A DNA stretch of 64,000 bases, taken from Helopsaltes ochotensis (taxonomy: Eukaryota; Chordata; Aves; Passeriformes; Locustellidae). The position numbers and the translations under genes were made by a program. The notes beneath the pieces are model-generated. The model saw nothing but the letters and a program-made list of their open reading frames with translations, made no database searches and was not told the origin of the DNA. Shown here one piece after another: positions 12,201 through 22,068 of the stretch; position 1 is the stretch's first letter; every line of letters starts with the position of its first letter. Where the stretch lies: NCBI GenBank assembly GCA_013400155.1, contig VXBM01000891.1, forward strand, positions 265,347-329,346, given 5' to 3'.

Positions 12201-14409
12201 CCTAATAAAGCAGGTGAGTGAATTCATTGGCTGCACAGAGGCTCATGAGGTTTTATGAGTTTATTCTATGTAAAACAAGCTTCTAATGCTTAATTTAATA
12301 ATTTTTTTTATTTAACTAACGGCATATGATTTCCAAACAGGCCCTGTACCTGCAATCACAGAGGTTTTGAAGAAGGCAGGACTGACCCTGAAGGATATGG
12401 ATTTGGTAGAGGTGAGATGTTTTTACAGGAGCAGTGATTTTACCCCTGATCTTTTTAGCAGAAAGATTCCACTCATGCCATGTAGGTGTTCTTGGCTGTC
12501 AGGAGCCTGCCTGACCTCTGCCCATCCAGTTTCTGCTGCACAGTCACTACAGAAATCCCAGGCACGTGGAAACTGGAAATGGTGTGATCGCATTCCATGG
12601 AACAAATATATCCTCATGTGACATGACATTTTACTCCGTTGGCTGGACTGCTCATGTTTTTAATTGGTCATACATGTGAACAGGGCCTTTTTCTGTCAGT
12701 GCAGCAGGCTCCTCATGGACCCACTGCCTCAGAACGTTTTGTACCTTTTTTTTATAAAATACACCTCATAGTTGCTCAGTGTTTGAATTTAGTTAGGTTG
12801 GATTGACAGATGTGTGTTTCCTGAGCATGCTGCTGTAAACGCGGCATTTGATGTTTTTCTCCAAAGGGCCCGAAGGACCAGTTCACCTCATTTAATCCCG
12901 TTTGCACACATACTGCTGAAAGCTGGTGTGAAAGCTCTGTCCTTTCTCTGGTGCTGTAGGTAAACGAGGCATTTGCACCTCAGTATCTGGCTGTGGAAAA
13001 AGTGTTGGGCCTTGACCCTGAGAAGACCAACGTCAACGGAGGTGCCATCGCCATCGGCCACCCCCTGGGGGCCTCGGGCTCGCGGATCACAGCTCACCTG
13101 GTGCATGAATTAAGGTATGCACACGGACAGGAGCTGCCCAGGGTGGGTGTGTGCTGGAGGTTTGTGCCTGCAGACATTTTGAGCACGGACACCGTGTGAC
13201 TGAACTCTTCCAGTCAGCCAGCTTGAAGCTCTCCCCGCTGGAGTGTGCCGCTCTCTGTACGAATTTGCCGCCTCTGTGCTGCGGTGCAGGTCCTGCACTT
13301 GCCCCACATTCCATGCTGTTGTCATGGCAGCATTCGTTAGTTCACCTAGATCTGATCCAGGCCCACAGGAGTCTGTGGGAGGGTTTCCTTTTGTTTGAAA
13401 TGGCCTTTGAGCAAAGTCTGTTCTCTTCTTAACATGGTGCATTTCACAGTCATAGAGTCCTAGAATTGTCTGGGTGGGAAGGGACCTTTAAAGAACATCT
13501 TATTCCATCCCCTGTCAAGGGCAGGGACACCTTCCACTATCCCAGAGTGCTCCAACTCTGTCCCTGGCCTTGGACACTGCCAGTGATGGAAGAGCCACAG
13601 CTTCTCTGGGCACCCTGTGCCAGGGCCTCACCATTGTCATAGCCAGGAATTCCTTCCCAATATCCCATCTAGCCCTGTCCTCTGGCAGTGGCAGCCATTC
13701 CCCCTTGCCCTGTCCCTCCAGGTCCTTGTGCAAAGTCCCTCTCCAGTCCCCTGTGGCTACTGGAAGAGGGTGCTTTAAAAGACTTCGTTGTCATCTTCTC
13801 TCTCCCTTTAGTTCATTGTCAGAAATTCTGGCTCTTTTGGATTGCTTGATATGCTTAGCACCATTTAATCTGAATTATCCTTTTTTTTCCCCCTCAGGGT
13901 AGAGATCACTGTGTACTTAGAACGCTGTCTTAGTCCACAGCCATGGAACTTCAGATCTCTTGCACCTTGCAGAAAACTGTTTCTTGGAGTGTGGCTGTAG
14001 GAAACCTAGCGTTTAAAAACTACCTCAGCAGTGTTCAGGTAGTTTAAAAACCACTCTAGAGATGTTCAGGTGGGGTCTAGTGGAAGAAGTTCCTGCCTGT
14101 GGCCGGGGATGGAACCGGATGATTTCTAAAGTCATCGTTTAGAAATATTTCGACATCTGTTGGGACCTCATGATAATCTGCTAGAAAAATAACAACATAC
14201 ACATCGTAAAATGTCACCCTCAGTAACACCTGGTTGATAGCTGGTTTCCTCTGATAAAATGAGGGCAGGAGCTGCTGTGGTTTCCTGCAGGTAACCCATC
14301 TTCCCTGTTGCTGTTTCTTTACAGGCGCCGCAGTGGGAAGTACGCCGTTGGGTCGGCGTGCATCGGCGGAGGGCAAGGCATTGCTGTGCTCATTGAGAAC
14401 ACAGCCTGA
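96..14409 (+). CDS. ACAA2: ACAA2, mitochondrial 3-ketoacyl-CoA thiolase (coding exons 2-10, 5' partial)
   Basis: Acetyl-CoA acyltransferase 2 catalyses the last step of mitochondrial beta-oxidation: it cleaves 3-ketoacyl-CoA with CoA to give acetyl-CoA and a shortened acyl-CoA. Coding segments are 96-262, 1865-1993, 4059-4175, 6319-6466, 8730-8905, 9832-9961, 12341-12411, 12960-13114 and 14325-14409. All introns are GT-AG and every junction keeps phase. The segments encode 391 residues after a split Gly codon. A six-residue exon 1 as in human (outside the window) gives 397, the human length. The thiolase motifs are NRLCGSGFQSI (nucleophile Cys92), VNEAF (residues 319-323), GHPLG (His352) and ACIGGGQG (Cys382). 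In the known family the N-terminus acts as an uncleaved mitochondrial targeting signal; that part is mostly missing here. Identity was recognised by recall of the human protein, with strong similarity in every exon. The cytosolic (ACAT2) and peroxisomal (ACAA1) thiolases fit less well. Confidence 0.97.
263..1864 (+). other. ACAA2 intron 2
   Basis: A 1.6-kb intron with no repeat, RNA gene or second coding segment that I can recognise. It is AT-rich with scattered T runs. Confidence 0.9.
1865..1993 (+). CDS. ACAA2: ACAA2 exon 3 (residues 62-104, active-site Cys92)
   Basis: 43 codons in phase 0, from SSSDAIYIARHVGLR to QSIANGCQ. It carries NRLCGSGFQSI, the thiolase signature around the nucleophilic cysteine that takes up the acyl group; this cysteine counts to position 92, as in human. 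The acceptor is tgcctgcag and the donor gtacaa. Confidence 0.97.
2075..2419 (+). mobile_element. Solo LTR, class II (ERVK-like) endogenous retrovirus, copy 1, in ACAA2 intron 3
   Basis: A 345-bp element from tgttgccctg to cagtccaca, flanked by the exact 6-bp duplication gggatg (2069-2074 and 2420-2425). Terminal TG...CA and a 6-bp target duplication are typical of class II retroviruses. A poly(A) signal AATAAA lies at 2342-2347 within the LTR. No internal viral region is present, so this is a solo LTR left by recombination between the two ends. It has the same orientation as ACAA2 and closely matches copies at 28.1 and 33.9 kb. The family name is not known to me. Confidence 0.88.
3281..3441 (-). 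mobile_element. CR1 LINE 3' fragment
   Basis: The complement matches the CR1 3' end: cttccagggatg..gcagggacac..gggttggga..atcat, with the element's 3' tip at 3281. It is 5'-truncated, diverged, and lies in ACAA2 intron 3. The rest of intron 3 (to 4058) shows nothing recognisable. Confidence 0.85.
4059..4175 (+). CDS. ACAA2: ACAA2 exon 4 (residues 105-143)
   Basis: 39 codons in phase 0, from EICLNESEVVLCGGAESMSQ to RFGTRLGAELK. The segment CGGAESMSQAPY matches the conserved thiolase stretch CGGTESMSQAPY of the human protein apart from Thr to Ala. The acceptor is gttaacag and the donor gtactt. Confidence 0.97.
4176..6318 (+). other. ACAA2 intron 4
   Basis: A 2.1-kb AT-rich intron. I see no repeat family, RNA gene or coding segment in it. 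It ends in a strong pyrimidine tract before the exon 5 acceptor. Confidence 0.88.
6319..6466 (+). CDS. ACAA2: ACAA2 exon 5 (residues 144-193)
   Basis: 49 codons plus one base. It encodes LEDTLWEALTDTHVKIPM, then AVTAENLAAKYSISREDCDR and YALKTQQRCKA, part of the thiolase loop region that shapes the CoA and substrate pocket. A long pyrimidine tract ends in ttgcag; the donor is gtgagt. The human protein as I recall it has Trp where this one has Cys in QQRCKA. Confidence 0.96.
6546..7060 (-). pseudogene. Possible degenerate coding relic (unidentified) in ACAA2 intron 5
   Basis: Read on the minus strand, about 6891-7060 gives an open stretch with strongly coding-like composition. It includes AFKNNIQFAKEKQKD and LDELQHMLAHKKD, a charged amphipathic pattern like a coiled coil, and ends at a stop near 6874. 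A stop also lies just upstream of the stretch, at about 7065. Further on the same strand (6549-6776) a second frame is open for 75 residues. No start codon context, introns or poly(A) tail were identified. It could be an old processed pseudogene or retroelement fragment, or chance. I do not recognise the protein. Confidence 0.3.
7147..7612 (+). mobile_element. CR1 LINE 3' end, young subfamily (copy A)
   Basis: From ggctgctgcagcc to the terminal tttctgtgattc. It shares long near-identical blocks with copies at 30.1, 44.8 and 58.0 kb: ctgctctggagccagcctgg, gcacaagagaaggctccagg and the CR1 tail (ccctgcccatggcagggg..tttccaacccaaacc). 5'-truncated, sense to ACAA2, within intron 5. Confidence 0.93.
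7613..8729 (+). other. ACAA2 intron 5, 3' part
   Basis: 1.1 kb between the CR1 copy and exon 6 with no recognisable element. It contains several A-rich runs around 8400-8590. Confidence 0.8.
8730..8905 (+). CDS. ACAA2: ACAA2 exon 6 (residues 193-251)
   Basis: Two bases finish the split Ala codon, followed by 58 codons. The stretch DAGYFNAEMAPIEVKTKKGK and the end DGTVTAGNAS are nearly identical to the human protein. The acceptor is ggttgcag and the donor gtgagt. Confidence 0.97.
8906..9831 (+). other. ACAA2 intron 6
   Basis: A 0.93-kb intron; nothing recognisable on either strand. Confidence 0.88.
9832..9961 (+). CDS. ACAA2: ACAA2 exon 7 (residues 252-295)
   Basis: 43 codons plus one base, GVCDGAGAVIIASESALKKH through SAGCDPSIMGI. 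The acceptor is acttcaag, a weaker AAG site, and the donor is gtaagt. Ala of the human GVADGAGA motif is Cys here. The exon lies 72 bases upstream of a pentanucleotide microsatellite in intron 7. Confidence 0.96.
10034..10125 (+). repeat. (GGAAA)n pentanucleotide microsatellite
   Basis: About 18 perfect GGAAA units in ACAA2 intron 7. The array runs directly into the assembly gap, so its true length is unknown. Confidence 0.97.
10126..10313. other. Assembly gap (188 N)
   Basis: A run of unknown bases directly after the GGAAA array, probably unresolved or expanded microsatellite. The gap size may be only an estimate. Confidence 0.98.
10314..12340 (+). other. ACAA2 intron 7, 3' part
   Basis: Two kilobases of unique-looking intron. 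An open frame at 10567-11148 (193 codons) has no recognisable domain and no splice phase fitting ACAA2, so it is not called a gene. Confidence 0.8.
12341..12411 (+). CDS. ACAA2: ACAA2 exon 8 (residues 295-318)
   Basis: This small exon of 71 bases has two bases completing Gly295, then 23 codons, PVPAITEVLKKAG followed by LTLKDMDLVE. It is short but clear from its match to the human protein (GPVPAISGALKKAG) and from exact phase with its neighbours. The acceptor is ccaaacag and the donor gtgaga. Confidence 0.96.
12412..12959 (+). other. ACAA2 intron 8
   Basis: A 548-base intron; no repeat or RNA gene seen. Confidence 0.88.
12960..13114 (+). CDS. ACAA2: ACAA2 exon 9 (residues 319-370, catalytic His352)
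   Basis: 51 codons plus two bases. It starts with VNEAFAPQYLAVE and contains NVNGGAIAIGHPLGASGSR, the second thiolase signature, whose histidine counts to 352 and activates the nucleophilic cysteine. It ends in HLVHEL plus part of Arg370. The acceptor is gtgctgtag and the donor gtatgc. Confidence 0.97.
13447..13750 (-). mobile_element. CR1 LINE 3' fragment
   Basis: The + strand reads as the complement of a CR1 3' end: catagagtcctagaattg, tgggaagggacctttaaag, gggcagggacaccttccac, cagggcctcaccattgtc, tccctccaggtccttgtg. It is 5'-truncated and lies in ACAA2 intron 9, antisense to the gene. The flanking parts of intron 9 (13115-13446, 13751-14324) show nothing else. Confidence 0.92.
14325..14409 (+). 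CDS. ACAA2: ACAA2 exon 10, terminal coding part (residues 370-397, Cys382)
   Basis: One base completes Arg370, then 27 codons and a TGA stop at 14407-14409. SACIGGGQGIAV is the third thiolase signature; its cysteine counts to 382 and is the acid/base residue of the family. The C-terminus reads LIENTA (human IIQSTA as recalled). The acceptor is tctttacag. Confidence 0.97.
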
Positions 14410-14960
14410 GGGATCCTGGGCACTGCAGCCCGGCCTGAGCTGCTCATTCCCTGAGAAACTCGCCTCCTGTGACAGCAGAGCATCGCTGCGTGCCTTTCCT
14501 GCAAGGTAAAGGAACAACTGAGAAGTCAGAATTCCGAACAAAAAAGATTCGTTGATGTCTTTCTAACTAAAGGAAGTGCAGCATCAATGTAATTTCACAC
14601 TGATGAAGTATTTTCTAAAAGCCTCTTTTCAATCAATGTGTTTCTGTAGGCAAAATTATTTTCATTTCCTGAGGAAATTGCCTGTCAAACTTTCACCCAA
14701 CCTGCCTTAAAATAGCAGTCAGTGCAGCTTTTCAAGCAAGTATTGCTTAAACTTATTTCAGCTACTGACACTGTCTGGAACATGTGCCTCTTTTATTATC
14801 AGGAAATGTGAAAATGTAATCAGAGATTTTCTGAAGTATATATTGATTGTGGATTGATGGCTATTAACCTGTACCCTGCTGTTCTGAGAGGAAAAAGAGC
14901 AGAAGCTGGGATTTTCATTGTGCCTCCCAAAAGAATAATAAATATGACACAGAAAGAAAA
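14410..14960 (+). other. ACAA2: ACAA2 3' UTR
   Basis: About 550 bases from the TGA stop to the expected cleavage site just after the AATAAA at 14937. The length is inferred from the poly(A) signal, not from transcript data. Confidence 0.7.
14937..14942 (+). promoter_or_regulatory. ACAA2 poly(A) signal AATAAA
   Basis: AATAAA about 530 bases after the stop codon, followed within 25-45 bases by a GU-rich stretch (cttggtgttctgttcg), the usual arrangement for cleavage and polyadenylation. A second AATAAA at 14996-15001 is a possible alternative. Confidence 0.75.
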
Positions 14961-15009
14961 AGGGCTTGGTGTTCTGTTCGTAAGTTTATTTTAAAAATAA
15001 ATCACTGTG

Positions 15010-15985
15010 AGAATTGTTGCTTTTCAGAAATGAGTGTTGGGTTTTGGAGAGAGTGTTCTTCCTGGTTGAGGAATAACCAGGTAGTTTCTAGGGAATTCCA
15101 GCAGATCTGCCAGCCCTGGGAGAAGGGGTGTGGCTGCATCTGGCCTGTTGTCACATGGTAACTGCGTGCATTCAGCATCTCATTCTTAAACTTCCTCTGA
15201 TAGCATCACCCATATTTCTTGGGTCTGCTCTTGGCCAGTTTGGGAGGTGCAGCCCTGAGGAGCTGCCTGGCCTCTCAGAGGCAGTGTAGCTCAAATTATG
15301 AATCATTTGACAGAACCAACGTGACATTGGGGTGAAATGAAGCCTTTGTGCTCGCTGGAGTCCTTGAGGCTGCCGTGAGCAGCTTGCAGCTGGCTCTGAT
15401 GTGCGTGTGTGCCTCAGGTACTCACTGGAGAGAGCCCTGTCACAGACAGCACACACCTCTCCATAGCATTGGAACGGGAGCAGAGACTTCAGCCTTTACT
15501 CTTTCTTATCCCCTCTCTGCTGTCAAATATTCCTTATCTACAACAGCTTCTTGCCACTCTGCTGGCATGAGGGGATTGTGAAAGCCAGGCAGTTACTCAA
15601 ACCTGCCTGCCTAGCCTAGCAGGAAATTCAGGTCAAGGCAAGTGTTTCTACAGCTGGTGGATAACAATTGAAGTATGCTGATCACCTTCCCAGGGGTTTT
15701 CATGGGTGCAGTGACTTTAACAACTGTAGAGATATTTAGCACTGTTTATCTGAATTAAAAAAAACTCCAACCAACCCAGCTGTCATAGGGCAGCAAACCA
15801 GATGTTTGTCTAGTACGGTATCTGTTTTCTTCTTTCTACTCTTATCTTAGTAAATTAGGATTACTGGGATTTCTGCTCAAAATACATTTGCCACATGGAT
15901 TTTGCCACATCTTTTGCAGGAGGATTTTTATTTAGTAACCAATAATACTTTCTGTAATACCTAATAACTAATTCCCTCTTTATTC
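15010..15985. other. Downstream flank of ACAA2, no gene seen
   Basis: About 1 kb of unique-looking sequence. No coding exon, RNA gene or repeat recognised. Confidence 0.7.
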
Positions 15986-15987
15986 TT

Positions 15988-16266
15988 GGAATCACAGAAG
16001 CTTAGAATACCCCGAGCTGGAAGGGACCCACAGGGATCATCCAGCCCAGCTCCTGGCCCTGCACAGACCCCCCAACAATCCCACCCTGTGCATCCCTGGC
16101 AGCTCTGTCCAAGCTCTCCTGGAGCTCTGGCAGCCTCGGGGCTGTGCCCATTCCCTGGGCAGTGCCAGCACCCTCTGGGGCAAGAACCTTCCCCTGATAT
16201 CCAACCTAAACCTGCCCTTACAGAACTTCATGTCATTCCCTCAGGTCTGATCACTGGTCACAGAGG
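15988..16266 (-). mobile_element. CR1 LINE 3' fragment, second subfamily
   Basis: Antisense CR1 tail: ggaatcacagaagc, gagctggaagggaccc, catccagcccagctcctgg, ctctggcagcctcggggc. It shares these words with the copy at 46.1 kb and differs from the 7.1-kb type, so at least two CR1 subfamilies are present. Confidence 0.9.
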
Positions 16267-16901
16267 TCATGGATGGGTTCTGCCTGTCCTCTTGCCCTCA
16301 TGAAGGAATTTATTGGCAGTTCTGGACTGTGGATAATCATTGAATTTTAACTTTCTGAGTTTTTCCAGGATCTCATCCCTGTTTAATAACAGTTCTTTCT
16401 GAGCTCATCACTGTGTGTTTACAGTAAATCCCCTTCATGTGCTTTATTTAGCACATAAGATTTCATTTCCCCTTTTTATCACTCAAAGTTTTGGGATTCA
16501 AGTGTAATTCTAACCATGAGAGCTGCATTTGGTCATCCTGAATAATGGCCTGTTTTCTGCAAAGTGCTTCATGATGTCCCCCTTATTTTCCAGAGAACTT
16601 TTTATGCATAAGCTACATCTTCCAGATACCTTGGCAAATGTGTTATCAGCAGAGGCGATGTACATCCTCCTGCCAGTGACCTTTCTTTGCAGTGTGAGCC
16701 AACTGCTTATTCCCGTGTCATTCCATTTTTATCCCGTTCATTTCCTGTAAGGACCTCTGATGAGGGGCTTTGCCACACTAAAGTGAAGCAGTGGAAAATC
16801 CTTTCCCATGAAGTTACCAGGACTTCAGGTAGTGCAGCTCCAACACTTGCAGCTTCTTCCACAACGCCCAGCTGAGGTCAGCCAGGTGAGAGTGATGTGT
16901 T

Positions 16902-17130
16902 CGTGGAATCATGGAATGGTTTGGGTTGGAAGGGGCCTTGGAGACTGTCCCATTCCACCCTCTGCCATGGTCAGGGACGCCCTCCACCAGGTGAGATTGT
17001 TCCAGCCCGGCATTGGACACTGCCAGGGATCAGGGGCAGCCCCAGCTGCTCTGGGCACCCTGTGCCAGGGCCTGCCCACCCTCCCAGCCAGCAATTCCTG
17101 CCCAAGATCCCATCTAAATCTACATTGTGC
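16902..17130 (-). mobile_element. CR1 LINE 3' fragment, young-type, antisense
   Basis: Complement of the same subfamily as the 7.1-kb copy: atggaatggtttgggttgg, ctgctctgggcaccctgtg, cctcccagccagcaattcc. 5'-truncated. Confidence 0.92.
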
Positions 17131-17292
17131 CAGTTGAACTGCTGAATGGTTGAGACCAGCAAAAATCCCTCTGCCTTCCTCGTCTGTATTTCCTGATTCC
17201 ACTTCTATGCCTAGAGCATGGCATTCCCAGAAGGCCAAAACCAGGTCCTGTGCTAGGCCCTGCACAAACACGGTTTGCTGTGCTTCGGAATG

Positions 17293-17379
17293 CAGAATCA
17301 CAGAATTACAGAATGGTTTGGGTTGGAAAGGACATTAAAGTTCATCTACTTCCAGCCCCAGTGCCATGGGCAGGGATTC
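17293..17379 (-). mobile_element. CR1 LINE, very short 3' tail
   Basis: Only the last ~87 bases of a CR1: cagaatcacagaattacag, tggtttgggttggaaagg, gccatgggcagggattc. It lies 160 bases from the previous antisense copy; they are separate insertions because each has its own 3' tip. Confidence 0.88.
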
Positions 17380-20300
17380 AAAATACTGGCTTTTTTTTCT
17401 TGCTGAGTTATCACTAAAGATGAGCACGAGCATTGACGTTTGATTCCTGAGCCAATCTTCCACAATACACAGGGGTGCTGAGCCTCGAGGCTTTGGTCTG
17501 AGCTTGCCTTTGCTAGTAAGCCCTGTCATTTATTACAGAATAACAACAGAAATACCTGATCCTTGTACTAATTCCCAACTATGTTCTCTGATTTCCTGGA
17601 TATAACAATGGTAGAACTGTGTTTCTGCCTTTGGGAAATTAAGGCATCTCTGCTGAGAGCAGTTGGGATTAGGGGAATTTAAGTGTCCTGGAAGGAGCAG
17701 GAGATAAGAAATGTGTTAGATTTTAGAGGGATAATCACATACTTTAAGTGTACTGAGTGCATACTTTTTTTTTCTTTTGTTTTACCTTTTTTAGGCTCAG
17801 TCGTATTCTTTACGTGAATAGTCTGTATTATGCAGTATAATGAAAATGCTAACTTCTTTCTCTTTTTGAACGGTGTGGGGAGAGAAAAAAGCATGTGTGG
17901 GATTTATTGCCCGTGTAGAACCATGCAGGATTTACTCCTTCAGGCAGGTGTAGGTTTCCACCACTGGGTGGAGCGTTGTGGACACCCTGCAGCTGTCCCA
18001 GCCTCGCAAAGCCATCTGCACTCCTTGCAGTAGCCGTTCTCCTAAGTGCTTGATGGATTAAACCTTGAAACCGAAGCACCTGAAAATTAATTTCTCCTCT
18101 TAACGGTTTTTGAAACAGGCAGCTGCCACGACACCAACGCGTCTGTGCTGCTCTGCACCCCAGAGTGTGTGGTGCTGCTGGACTCCAAGGGCGCTGGAAA
18201 GCGTTTGGTGTTTTGCGGAGTGGGTCCCAAGTTCACCTTGAGGGGGCGATGATTGGAGTGCTACGTCTGGCAGGAGGTGAAGAGAATAGATTCTGTGGTT
18301 CCTTGGTCCAGAAAATAAAAATTGAAAAAAAATAGAACATAAAACGCTATTAAACCTTAAACAACTGTATGTGAGAGAGGGAGAAGGTACAGAGGCCTGA
18401 CAGATATAGACTTACCTGTCGCGTTCCTTTCTGGATTAGGTTCCAGAAGTTCCGTTGCACTGCCAGTGGAGCTCCAGTAATGAAGATGGGATGTTGTGTA
18501 GCATTCTATGTATAAAAAAAATTACATCTATTACATCTTGGAGCTCCTATAGTGCACATTTTCGGGGAAGTCTCACCTCATCGTGAGAGTATTTCTATTA
18601 AGCTCTTCCTCCATCTGCAAATCCAGACGTTTTCCATCTGGTGTGATGCTGTTAAGCTGGGCAGGGCTCTGTCTGGCCTCTCCACCTGCCAAAGTCCGTG
18701 CTGTCTGACTGGGATGCTGAGGGGGATCAGAAGGGAGATTAATCCTTCTGAGAGCCCAGAGCTAAGGGTTTGGTAATGGGGATGCACTTCCCCTCTTCTG
18801 GAAACAGCTACAAGGAACCAAGTGCTGGTCATGTCCTTGCTGACTTTGGTACATTTACATGAGTAAGTAAATTCAACAAGTGGACTGGAGCATGAGTTAA
18901 GCTTGAATTACACATGTGGTTGTTGATTTTAGTTTTGTACTGGATAAGTATTTCTCATGGAAGTGAGTTAAGATCAAAAGGTAATGTTTTTGGATTTACT
19001 TGAGGGTGCTCTTTGAGAACAAGTCCAGCTGTAGAGCCAGGGATGCTTGGTCAAAATGCTGGAGCCACAGGAATTGCAGTGCAGATCAGGTGTAATCTCA
19101 GGCTGCTAATCCACAGCAATTTGAAATTGTCAGCGTGACAGACTCCCCCTGGCAGGTATTAAACCAGAGCAGCTATTGTTTTCCCTCTGGTGGTCATGCT
19201 CTTGCTCTGATTCAGCAGAAGCAGGGCTGTGTGTTCACGCCCTACCTGGGCTGGATGTGTTTTCTGTGAGATCAGGAATTGCCCAAATGTGGCATTAGTG
19301 ATTGTGAAAGCAGAGCTTTAATCTCTGTGAAAATCAGTGAGACAGGGAGCTGTTGCACAGAAGCTGAAGGCAGCAAGCTCAGGGAGTGAAGTTGCCAGTG
19401 TGGGGAGGTTGTGATGCCCAGCCTGGACGCCAAGATCCAGGCACACCAAATTCCTTGCTGTCCCAAACACAGACATCACACCAGGTCCTCTGCATTAGCA
19501 GCAGGGAGGTTAGAATAAAAAGAAAACCCCAAAACCCAAAGCAAACATCTATGAGCCAAAACCTGGACTATGGGGTTGCAGGAAGCAGGAGGAGGGGAAA
19601 GCCTTTGTGCCCTCATTTCTGTATTGCTGCCTGATAACCTCTGTTAACCCATGAAATGTTTTTCATTCCTGTTACCAGCTAATCAGCTAATGGGGCTTGC
19701 AAGCACCATCTGACCACATCTCAAAAGAAAACTCACCCCAGTTTTACTCTGGGAGATTTGAGCGCTGACATCAAGCTGGAAGCTCAAAAAAGTATTTTTT
19801 ATTTTCTCATAAAAAGAATTTTTATGGTGTTAGATTCTTCTGCGAGTTCCTCACTGAGCTATATCCAAACATGTTTCTTCAGTGTCGAGTGCATGTCTTC
19901 TACTTCACGTTTTCTCTAGCAGTGTATTTATTATAGCTGTTGCCAGGGAGGAAAAAAAATTAATCCCTCTTCATAAACATTTAGCTCTAGTACAAGATAC
20001 ACATGATATAATCATTGGGTTTTTGTTTTTCTTGTAAGAGTATTTTACACAACGATGTTTTTCCCCTCTGCTGTGGTTATTTATAAATACAAATTTTTCA
20101 GATCTTGAAAAGGGATTTGCAAAATCTAGCGTGTGAAGCGGAAGGCAATATAATTTTAACATGAGAGGGAGAACTTAAGAGATGGCAGAGCATTGAGAAA
20201 TCGTATTTACTGGAACGCTAATTGTTGGATTGAACATGAAAAAACTTATTTTCAGGAGCCTCTTCTAACACTGACCAGGCTGAAGTTCCTCACCCATACA

Positions 20301-21916
20301 AACTGAAGATGTGCTCTTTTCAATAAAAGTACATATTTCACCAGACTCCAGAAACTTCTGAATCACCTTTTAAAAAAAGCATGAAACGGTGAGATTCAGC
20401 AAATCTACCATTGCTAGAACAGTAAAAAATATTACTAATTTGGAGAAAAGCATTGTGAGGTTGCGGTGAGCAAAAAGTAGAACATTTATGACTGCTTCTT
20501 TAACAGTGGCACCTGTCAGTCTGCAAATGAGATCCAGGAGAGATTGTAAGAAGTACAATATGGAGTAGGTCTGGAGTATATATTGAGTATGGAGTAGTTT
20601 GAAGTTGAGGGAAAGGGCAAGTATGGATATGAACCAGGAGCTCACTTGGGTGCAGCTACACAAGCACTACTATTTATTCATTAATTCTGTTTCTTAAGGA
20701 AAGGATGAGGTTCAAGGGCTGTGTGCCTTCACCAGGGGTGTCCTGCCTCTGTCACCACCTGCAGCATTTTGTCCTGGAGATTGGGAACCCCAAGTCCTGG
20801 TGCTCTGGGCAGAAGTGTGTGCTGCAAGGCTCTGCTGTTTGCTCTCAGAGCAGCTTCCAGGTACTGCAGTGGAGACCCGTGACTCTTGTACTGCAAAGCA
20901 GGTGTCCCCCTTGCTCAGGTCTTGTTTGTTTGAGGTCTCTGGTCTCTGTCTTTTCCTGCTCTGCCCACTGGGTGGGAGGAAGAGTCATGGAGTGCCGTGG
21001 AAAAATGCAGTTGAAGGCCTAAAAATAGATTCCCTGAGAATGACTTGAGAACCAACCAAACCCAAGGAATTTGCAGTATGTTGCTACCACCTGTGTAATT
21101 CCAGTCTAAATCACTGGCTTCAGAGGAGGATTTCACTGTGACTCCCCTGGGTAGGAAGGGAGAGTGTCTGTGACTCCCATCCCTGCATGTGTGGTGAAGT
21201 ATAAGCAGTTTGGGGCTCCAACCACGCAGAGAAGTTGTCTTCTTCCTTTCTTTATGCCTTTCCTTCCCTGCTCCTCCCTTGTTCTCAGTGTGGTCTGGGC
21301 ATTGGTGCAATTATTTGGCACAAGGTTTGGAGGCAGCCAGAGCGACAGGGGTGCCACGGCTGGAATGGGCCTCTCCATGAGACTGCTGATGATGCAGCGA
21401 ACTCGCTCTCATCCCTCAGCCTGCTTCTCTTCAGGGAGAGCAGGAGCCAGATTTTTGTGCATCAGGAGATTCTTCCATTTGGTTTGGCGCTGCAGGTGGT
21501 CCCCTGTCACAGAATCAGGGACACCTTGCACTAGACCACGTTGCTGCCTCCCATCTGTGGACCTGAGGAGCACACTGCACAAGAGACATTTGGAATTGAG
21601 GTGCAAAACTGCAGAGCACGGCACAGGCACCCAACGGCGGGGTTCCCACCCTCCCCACCATCCCACTTCCTCATGCTCTCTTGAACACACTCCCCTGTGT
21701 GAAGTTTGAGCTCAAGCCAGTGGGTTGTTTCTGCCTCAAGCCCTGGATAGAATCTGGCAACAGAGCTATTGGGATGGTTCAATAGAGTTCAGTAAAATCT
21801 GAACTTAAAAAATGTATTTTTCTGTGGAATGAAGTACATTAAAATTCTTTGATGTCACCCCTGTGTGAGATGTCTCGTCAAGCCCTTATTTACCACTGAT
21901 AGTGCTGGAATAGACC
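17380..21916. other. Intergenic, 4.5 kb, no gene seen
   Basis: I recognise no repeat family or gene. 18120-18275 follows an acceptor-like tttttgaaacag and is more GC-rich than its surroundings; it is treated as a weak exon candidate only. Confidence 0.6.
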
Positions 21917-22068
21917 ATGGAATCACAGAATTCCGTGGTTTGGGTTGGCAGGGACTTTCAAAGGACACCCGGTCCAACCCCCTGCAATGAGTTGGGACAC
22001 CTTCCATGAGATCAGGTTGGTCAGAGCCCCATCCAGCCCGGCCTTGGATGTTTCCAGGGATGGGGTAT
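21917..22068 (-). mobile_element. CR1 LINE 3' fragment
   Basis: Antisense CR1 tail: catggaatcacagaattccg, tggtttgggttggcagg, ggtccaaccccctgca, atccagcccggccttgg. 5'-truncated and moderately diverged. Confidence 0.9.
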
